Part shown: positions 61,601-64,000 of the stretch, in pieces
Layout of the letters: each line of letters opens with the position of its first letter
Position numbering within the stretch: the first letter of the stretch is position 1
Source of the DNA: Himantopus leucocephalus
Lineage: Eukaryota; Chordata; Aves; Charadriiformes; Recurvirostridae
NCBI GenBank assembly: GCA_003993805.1
Contig: RSEF01000003.1
Location: 61,475,759 to 61,539,758, forward strand
Length of the DNA stretch: 64,000 nt
Direction of reading: 5' to 3'
The notes under the pieces: generated by a model
The model's input: only the letters and a program-made list of their open reading frames with translations
Database searches by the model: none
What the model was told of the DNA's origin: nothing
Made by a program: the position numbers and the translations under genes

Positions 61601-63328
61601 TTGAACAACCTTTAGAAATTAATCTTATGGATTAGATGTGAAAAAGCTTGAGAATTAAGTCTCTGCTGTTTGATGTTCATGAGGTTTGTCACTGATCCTT
61701 TCATAACATACAAACTTTCAGGATGTAATTGTCCTGAGCAACAACAGAAGAGAAGAAAATTGGAGTTAAATTTCAATACATTTGATTTCTGAAAAGAGGA
61801 ATAGCTGTCAAGACATTAAATGTTTAGCTGTTTCCTGATTAAGCTTGCTGCTTTTGTACTGCAGAGTTGTTTTTGTTTCATATGCAAACAAAGATAAAAT
61901 TATGATTTTTTTTTTTCCTACATTGACCAACGAATAAAAAATTAAGCCCTGAAAAAAAATGAATAGGTTTCTGTATACAACTATTTACTCTGAATTCAGC
62001 AATGTGCTGGTTTGACTGTCCTGTGTTCCAGAACCAGCTTGTTCAGTGCGAATTTATGTGGTTGTGTGCAGATTGTATGCACAGGAATGTTACAATAACG
62101 TGGATGAATATGGGTATCAGGCCACTGTAGTCACTACTCTGTTTTGGGAATGGAGGAAGTACTGTGGAAAAAGATTTTGCCTGAGTATCCCCAGTGGTAC
62201 AATTCTGTGATTATTTTTTTGTTTGTTTGTTTTTCTTTCGTACTGCCTCTTGTATGGCTGAAATGCAGGTGAAGGTTTGGGGTATTAGTTCATTAAGCAT
62301 GTATTGTTTATTTTTAATGCAAAGAAGAGATGATTTATCATACAATATTTACTAAAGGTAGTGTGCACATCAGGATTCCAGTTTTTCATTTCAAGAGGCT
62401 GAGTTTCGCTTACGCTGTGAGAATGACACGTATATGTGAAATAATTACCAACACTGCTTAAAAAACAGTACTTAACATGCTTGTAGTTGAATGATGCTTT
62501 CTGGCATGTTTTTGACAAGTGGTTTTGGGAACAGATTTGCAAATCAATAAATACAGTCTGTAGTGAAATAGAACTAGATCCTATAAATGTATTCAGTGTT
62601 CATAAAAAGTGGGGGTTTTCTCTTTCCTTCTTGGTGTCTAGCAGAAACCTCAGAATGTTAAGTCAGGAGCAATTAGTTTTATCCTCACCCAGCAGCCAGC
62701 TTATCTTGTAAAGCGATAAAAATACATCGAAATCAGAACAAAATTACTTTTAAAGGTGCTTTTTAATAGACGCGATGTCGTGAACGAAAGGCATCAGTTA
62801 CGCTTTTTTATGAAAGAGTCAGCAAACCCACTTAAGGTAAATGAAAGTTGACATAGTACCATTAAAGTATATGAAAGATGCGGTCTAGGGTGTGCATGTG
62901 CCTCAAAGGATGGGTGGGGCAGATACGGAGATATTAGTACTACGGCATTTTCAGGACTGCGTCATCTGCGCTGTGTGACAAGTGCCAGGTCCCCTCCTCT
63001 GGCTGAAATAAAGCCATGTTATTGTGCAGGGTGGGGTGAGAGAATAGTGAGCCCTCACTAAGGGGAAAAAAAAGCTTCCTCAGTCTTCTCAGTTAAAAAG
63101 CTTTTACTCTCAACCCATTCATACTGAAAATTGATGAGTAATGGTTGATGAAGCACAAATGGCCCAAACAGAGCTGTTTGTTTGTAGCTCAGAACCTAGG
63201 TACTTCACTGTGAGGTTCTGTTCTTACTCATTTCCAGGAATCACACTGCACGATGAACCAGTTGATTGGGCTGCAGCAGGAGATCACGTTAGTCTCACTT
63301 TGACCGGCATGGATATCATCAAAATCAA
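6451..63328 (+). CDS. HBS1L: HBS1L, canonical GTPase isoform (14 exons, 3' end outside window)
   Basis: HBS1-like translational GTPase, the cytoplasmic partner of Pelota (PELO). It is an eRF3/EF-1alpha relative that delivers Pelota to empty A sites of stalled ribosomes in no-go and non-stop decay. The coding exons are 6451-6493, 9876-9941, 11911-12048, 14315-14509, 42044-42152, 48490-48746, 49228-49393, 53029-53146, 55759-55905, 56591-56665, 57440-57557, 57746-57814, 61121-61225 and 63238-63328. Together they give 1697 nt with consistent phases and no internal stop. By residue: HBS1_N region about 60-140; charged linker about 150-260; G1 GHVDAGKS 270-277; G2 GVTMD 326-330; G3 DAPGH 347-351 with the catalytic His; G4 NKMD 409-412; G5 region PTSGL 446-450; domain II from about 480. 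All catalytic motifs are intact. The human protein has 684 residues, so about 118 residues of domain III lie to the right. Recognition is from family similarity held in memory. Confidence 0.97.
6494..9875 (+). other. HBS1L: Intron 1
   Basis: The first 550 bases are the 3' half of the CpG island, with a C-rich stretch at about 6571-6620 that holds two copies of a 16-base unit and a G-rich quadruplex-prone run at 6895-6924. The long open frames at 6451-7062 on both strands are products of GC richness. The rest is AT-rich with T-runs; nothing else is recognised. Confidence 0.85.
6895..6924 (+). other. G-quadruplex-prone run in 5' part of intron 1
   Basis: More than five G-tracts of three or more G separated by single C or T bases lie on the non-template strand about 400 bp downstream of the first donor. 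Such runs are known to favour quadruplex and R-loop formation behind RNA polymerase. The complementary arrangement, C-tracts on the + strand, is found at 6571-6620. Confidence 0.55.
9876..9941 (+). CDS. HBS1L: HBS1L exon 2
   Basis: 66 nt, phase 1 at both ends, between TTCATAG and G|GTTAGT. It encodes the acidic [16 protein letters not shown] segment followed by CISPST, nearly identical to mammalian HBS1L. Both isoforms include it. Its length is divisible by three, so skipping it would keep the frame. Confidence 0.97.
9942..11910 (+). other. HBS1L: Intron 2
   Basis: About 2.0 kb with no coding content. It contains a perfect 12-bp inverted repeat with a 5-base loop at 10284-10312 and a C11-type homopolymer near 11783. 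No transposon ends are recognised. Confidence 0.85.
10284..10312. repeat. Perfect 12-bp inverted repeat, 5-base loop
   Basis: TGTCTCTCCCAC at 10284-10295 is the exact reverse complement of GTGGGAGAGACA at 10301-10312, with AACTA between. In the HBS1L pre-mRNA it would form a GC-containing hairpin deep in intron 2. It is too short for a typical microRNA precursor. Confidence 0.7.
11911..12048 (+). CDS. HBS1L: HBS1L exon 3
   Basis: 138 nt, phase 1 at both ends, between CTAATGCAG and G|GTAATT. It encodes [20 protein letters not shown] and the following acidic stretch ending TEVDR. The first half matches mammalian HBS1L closely and the second half is variable. It leads into the HBS1_N domain and is shared by both isoforms. 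Confidence 0.97.
12049..14314 (+). other. HBS1L: Intron 3
   Basis: About 2.3 kb, non-coding. An old interspersed repeat fragment is likely at about 12316-12400. The open frames at 12280-13123 on both strands are short and unrelated to known proteins. Confidence 0.8.
12316..12400 (+). repeat. Ancient interspersed repeat fragment (probable)
   Basis: The string acataagaacagctgtactg, followed by a copy of the typical 'ctcaggccaa..catccatgtagc' pattern, resembles a dispersed reptile/bird repeat that usually reads 'acataagaacggccatactg ggtcagacc'. It is diverged by many substitutions. I recognise the pattern but cannot name its family with certainty; an old CR1/L3-type LINE tail is my best guess. 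Confidence 0.45.
14315..14509 (+). CDS. HBS1L: HBS1L exon 4
   Basis: 195 nt, phase 1 at both ends, between CTCTTTTAG and G|GTATAC. It encodes [20 protein letters not shown] and the [11 protein letters not shown] helix, the core of the HBS1_N domain. In yeast Hbs1 and human HBS1L this small helical domain contacts the 40S subunit near the mRNA entry channel. This is the last exon common to both isoforms: its donor is joined either to 15221 or to 42044. Confidence 0.97.
14510..15220 (+). other. HBS1L: Intron 4, short version (to alternative exon 5a)
   Basis: Non-coding 711-base intron between the exon 4 donor and the alternative acceptor at 15219-15220. The acceptor tract (ACTTACTTTGTTGTCCAG) has a modest polypyrimidine content, broken by purines, which would suit a regulated rather than constitutive acceptor. 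A strong T-run lies about 110 bases further upstream at 15102-15113. Confidence 0.8.
15221..16683 (+). CDS. HBS1L: HBS1L alternative last exon 5a (Ski7-like part)
   Basis: Follows the acceptor TTGTCCAG in phase 1, the same phase as canonical exon 5, and reads open for 1460 nt to a TAG at 16681-16683. It encodes residues 148-634 of the short isoform, beginning [19 protein letters not shown]. The 486-codon frame is by far the longest in the window and its composition is protein-like. Ser, Leu, Asn and Lys dominate and no folded domain is evident. Motifs are a repeated S-L-x-D-L pattern between residues 377 and 460, a basic patch [27 protein letters not shown] at 561-572, and a C-terminal [12 protein letters not shown]. 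The human counterpart exon encodes the exosome- and SKI-binding part of HBS1LV3. Confidence 0.95.
16459..16494 (+). other. Exosome-binding RxxxFxxxLxxR motif in exon 5a
   Basis: Codons for residues 561-572 of the short isoform read [12 protein letters not shown]. This matches the RxxxFxxxL-type motif reported for human HBS1LV3 as needed for exosome binding and present in yeast Ski7 (recalled from the literature, not searched here). It is surrounded by aromatic and basic residues ([10 protein letters not shown] before, [10 protein letters not shown] after). Confidence 0.75.
16684..20030 (+). other. HBS1L: 3' UTR and polyadenylation region of exon 5a
   Basis: Very T/A-rich with many ATTTA and TGTA elements. 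Candidate AATAAA signals are at 17846, 18052, 18176, 18204 and 20017; a variant ATTAAA lies 37 bases after the stop at 16720. Pumilio-like UGUANAUA elements occur at 18311 and 19943. The real end or ends cannot be chosen from the sequence, but the run of signals suggests 3' UTRs of about 1.2 to 3.4 kb. No coding sequence is seen. Confidence 0.6.
18176..18209 (+). terminator. Paired AATAAA polyadenylation signals
   Basis: AATAAA at 18176-18181 and 18204-18209 stand 28 bases apart and are followed by T-rich and GT-rich DNA. They are the best-supported end for the short isoform among several candidates; 17846, 18052 and 20017 remain possible. Confidence 0.45.
33019..33130 (+). repeat. Duplicated segment, copy A
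   Basis: About 110 bases, including the stretch cagaaacatcaaaaggaggc, that recur at 34435-34545 in the same orientation with a small number of substitutions. Two differences are CpG in this copy against CpA or TpG in the other (tttacgtttttacg versus tttacatttttatg), the expected mark of methylated CpG decay. It is not a family I recognise. Confidence 0.85.
34435..34545 (+). repeat. Duplicated segment, copy B
   Basis: Direct copy of 33019-33130, 1.4 kb downstream. It is flanked on both sides by copies of a second unit (ctcactNtactg, T-run, cttgccccccaNttttgt, at 34381-34425 and 34586-34626), so the locus has a nested repeat structure. Copy A is followed by a C-run that may be a remnant of the same unit. 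Confidence 0.85.
34537..34610 (+). repeat. Tandem 36-bp repeat with one ambiguous base
   Basis: The 36 bases beginning tagaagaaatgctcactcta occur twice without a difference, separated only by N (34573) and one T. Identical neighbouring copies around an unresolved base are a typical sign of an assembly join or gap filled by overlap failure. Confidence 0.8.
35919..35934. repeat. (AT)n microsatellite
   Basis: Short alternating AT tract of about eight units in the long intron 4. Confidence 0.8.
42044..42152 (+). CDS. HBS1L: HBS1L exon 5 (canonical)
   Basis: 109 nt, enters in phase 1 after TATTACTAG and leaves in phase 2 at ATG|GTAAGC. It encodes [20 protein letters not shown] and [16 protein letters not shown], matching the human linker upstream of the GTPase domain. 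This exon defines the GTPase isoform and is used in place of 5a. It lies 27.5 kb downstream of exon 4. Confidence 0.97.
42153..48489 (+). other. HBS1L: Intron 5
   Basis: 6.3 kb, AT-rich, no supported gene or recognised transposon. A frame that reads open for about 310 bases into exon 6 (from 48179) is intronic: it has no homology and mammalian HBS1L has no matching sequence. Confidence 0.8.
48490..48746 (+). CDS. HBS1L: HBS1L exon 6
   Basis: 257 nt, phase 2 in and phase 1 out, between TTTTCCCCTAG and G|GTAATA. It encodes the variable, Ser/Thr-rich linker ([16 protein letters not shown] onward) and then the highly conserved [20 protein letters not shown], which starts the GTPase fold. The first residue is Cys where human has Gly, because the split codon is TG|T. 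Confidence 0.96.
48747..49227 (+). other. HBS1L: Intron 6
   Basis: 481 bases, AT-rich, nothing beyond splice signals; GTAATA donor and TTCCTTCCATAG acceptor. Confidence 0.9.
49228..49393 (+). CDS. HBS1L: HBS1L exon 7 (G1/P-loop)
   Basis: 166 nt, phase 1 in and phase 2 out (AAAG|GTAGAA). It encodes [19 protein letters not shown], with the P-loop GHVDAGKS at residues 270-277, and then [20 protein letters not shown] and [15 protein letters not shown] of the EF-1alpha/eRF3-like switch I region. The P-loop Lys and Ser that bind the GTP phosphates and Mg are present. Confidence 0.98.
51435..51534. other. Assembly gap of 100 N
   Basis: Exactly 100 undetermined bases, a conventional placeholder length, interrupting the CR1 element between its 3' tail and its ORF2. 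The true length is unknown; in a complete element this part would hold the ORF2 C-terminus and 3' UTR. It lies in intron 7 and does not touch an exon. Confidence 0.98.
51535..52745 (-). pseudogene. CR1 ORF2 reverse transcriptase remnant
   Basis: The three readable stretches (about 52741-52382, 52116-51739 and 51733 to the gap edge) fall in different minus-strand frames: the first and third share one frame and the middle is in another. At least two frame changes therefore break the gene. A 15-bp unit (tccctccggatggcg) is tandemly duplicated at 51591-51620, adding five codons (DAIRR repeated) after the FADDTK block. The C-terminal end is lost in the N gap. It is a dead copy. Confidence 0.9.
53029..53146 (+). 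CDS. HBS1L: HBS1L exon 8 (G2 and G3)
   Basis: 118 nt, phase 2 in and phase 0 out (GCACAG|GTAGAA). It encodes [20 protein letters not shown] and [19 protein letters not shown]: switch I (G2, residues 326-330) and switch II (G3 DAPGH, 347-351). The catalytic-type His351 is present, so GTP hydrolysis should be retained, unlike in yeast Ski7. Confidence 0.98.
53147..55758 (+). other. HBS1L: Intron 8
   Basis: 2.6 kb. It includes a stop-free stretch at 54226-54603 flanked by an acceptor-like and a donor-like site, and a poly-T tract with one N at 54677. Overlapping frames near 54600-55700 on both strands look like chance. No transposon is recognised. Confidence 0.75.
55759..55905 (+). CDS. HBS1L: HBS1L exon 9 (G4)
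   Basis: 147 nt, 49 codons, phase 0 at both ends (TAATCTAG and CCAG|GTAAGT). It encodes [20 protein letters not shown], then [20 protein letters not shown] and [13 protein letters not shown] at residues 409-412 is the guanine-specificity motif. It is near-identical to mammalian HBS1L. Confidence 0.98.
55906..56590 (+). other. HBS1L: Intron 9
   Basis: 685 bases, AT-rich; a perfect GTAAGT donor and a T-rich acceptor. Nothing else is seen. Confidence 0.9.
56591..56665 (+). CDS. HBS1L: HBS1L exon 10
   Basis: 75 nt, 25 codons, phase 0 at both ends (TACTTTAG and AAG|GTAATG). It encodes [20 protein letters not shown] and QAGFK, the helix after G4 in the GTPase domain. Confidence 0.97.
56666..57439 (+). 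other. HBS1L: Intron 10
   Basis: 774 bases, somewhat less AT-rich than its neighbours; no feature other than splice sites. Confidence 0.9.
57440..57557 (+). CDS. HBS1L: HBS1L exon 11 (G5 region)
   Basis: 118 nt, phase 0 in and phase 1 out (ATTG|GTGAGT). It encodes [20 protein letters not shown], then [24 protein letters not shown] (446-450) takes the place of the G5 SAL-type loop. The GTPase domain closes here. Confidence 0.97.
57746..57814 (+). CDS. HBS1L: HBS1L exon 12
   Basis: 69 nt, phase 1 at both ends (ATTTGCAG and AAAG|GTTGGT), after an intron of only 188 bases. It encodes [20 protein letters not shown] and VFK, the join from the GTPase domain to the domain II beta barrel. Confidence 0.97.
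58309..58365 (+). repeat. 17-bp direct repeat, 40-bp period
   Basis: GTTACAACCAGCCAAGG occurs at 58309-58325 and 58349-58365, with partial ttacaac copies between them. This looks like a small local tandem duplication. Confidence 0.8.
60205..60261. repeat. Interrupted palindrome (16-bp outer, 9-bp inner arms)
   Basis: CAAAAGAGCAAGTTGA (60205-60220) is the exact reverse complement of 60246-60261, and TGACCTCAA (60228-60236) is the exact reverse complement of 60240-60248. Removing the ten bases 60221-60230 would leave a 22-bp perfect inverted repeat with a 3-base loop. It is in intron 12 of HBS1L, outside any recognised repeat. Confidence 0.85.
61121..61225 (+). CDS. HBS1L: HBS1L exon 13 (domain II)
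   Basis: 105 nt, phase 1 at both ends (TTTATTACAG and AAAG|GTACAG). It encodes [20 protein letters not shown], then [15 protein letters not shown], the first strands of the EF-Tu-like domain II barrel. Confidence 0.98.
61226..63237 (+). other. HBS1L: Intron 13
   Basis: 2.0 kb, AT-rich with T-runs; no gene, RNA or transposon recognised. Confidence 0.85.
63238..63328 (+). CDS. HBS1L: HBS1L exon 14 (domain II), last exon in window
   Basis: 91 nt, phase 1 in and phase 2 out (ATCAA|GTGAGC). It encodes [20 protein letters not shown] and [10 protein letters not shown], matching mammalian HBS1L closely. The next expected exon begins by completing an Asn codon and encodes the remainder of domain II; it is not found before 64000. 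Confidence 0.98.
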
Positions 63329-64000
63329 GTGAGCAAAACTGGGTTTCAGTCTAAGTAACGGTTTGTTTTTAATGAAAAGCTTTATAACTATTACACTTAA
63401 CAATCAGCGGTTTACTTGAAGAATGATGTGGCTACCAGGATATTTAAAACCGAAGTGATGCATATCACCTGGCTTGCATGTACAAACGTTGGAAACATCT
63501 GCTTACATGTACAACGGCAACCTCAGAAGGATACTGTTAGTTTTCATACTTTGCCCTAGTGCTGACACTGGTAACCTTCAACGCCTTTTTCCTTAAGACT
63601 TGTCCTTGGACATTTTAATTGCTGAATTAAGTAAATCCTAATTGCTAAATAAAACAAAAGATTTTTGAAGACCTTATTGAATCATAAATTATTCTAACAA
63701 AATGCATCCAAACAACTGCCATTGCTTACCAATAAGTAAGTCTGGACAAGTGAAATGGATGGGAACTGATTATTCAACAACTGCTTGTAATATTTGTTTT
63801 GGTAAATGTTTTGCTGACCCTCTTTTTTTGGGTCTGATACATTCAGTGAGACACAGCGAATCTCTTTGTGTCTATTTCAATCTATAGGTTTCACGCTAAG
63901 TGTTAGCCTCAAGCTTTTAGGTGAGCGTCAGCTGTTGTTTAGGGTAGAAAATTGGATCCATAATTTGTTCCGCTTCATTACGTTCCAGTTGGACTTCAGG
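63329..64000 (+). other. HBS1L: Intron 14 (partial)
   Basis: 672 bases to the window edge, non-coding; no acceptor followed by the expected HBS1L continuation is seen. Confidence 0.85.

Noticed and set aside
1..64000. CRISPR arrays, operons, phage or bacterial mobile elements
   Set aside because: The window is spliced vertebrate DNA; no regularly spaced repeats or prokaryotic gene organisation are present.

Overview
The window is vertebrate, almost certainly avian, nuclear DNA on the + strand. It is AT-rich with one CpG island and carries a CR1 LINE fragment whose 3' end has the bird-type form. The species cannot be fixed from the sequence. One gene dominates: HBS1L, the translational GTPase that works with Pelota (PELO) in rescuing stalled ribosomes. 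Its CpG-island promoter and first exon lie near 6.0-7.0 kb and it runs off the right edge. I place 14 coding exons of the canonical transcript (6451 to 63328, 1697 coding nt, about 566 residues). All have GT/AG borders and matching phases, and the GTPase motifs are intact. The last stretch (domain III, about 118 residues by comparison with the 684-residue human protein) lies beyond the window.

Layout: 1-5840 is upstream AT-rich DNA with no supported gene; by the known vertebrate gene order it should be part of the HBS1L-MYB intergenic interval. 5840-7050 is the CpG island with NRF1- and YY1-like sites, a three-codon upstream ORF and G-quadruplex-prone DNA. 9.9-14.5 kb holds exons 2-4. 15221-16683 is a large alternative last exon (exon 5a) followed by a 3' UTR with several AATAAA signals up to about 20.0 kb. 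20-42 kb is the rest of a 27.5-kb intron with no supported coding content, but with a local segmental duplication and a one-base assembly ambiguity. Exons 5-14 occupy 42.0-63.3 kb and encode the linker, the GTPase domain and the start of domain II. The 3.6-kb intron 7 contains the CR1 element and a 100-N gap.

The most interesting content is the choice made after exon 4. Splicing to 42044 gives the HBS1 GTPase. Splicing to 15221 gives a 634-residue protein with no GTPase domain, matching the human HBS1L short isoform (HBS1LV3/HBS1L3), known as the functional Ski7 that joins the cytoplasmic exosome to the SKI complex. The alternative exon carries an exact RxxxFxxxLxxR motif, a series of SLxDL-type short repeats, and a conserved-looking FDF..SPDDIV tail. 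One gene therefore encodes two mRNA surveillance factors that share the same N-terminal 147 residues.
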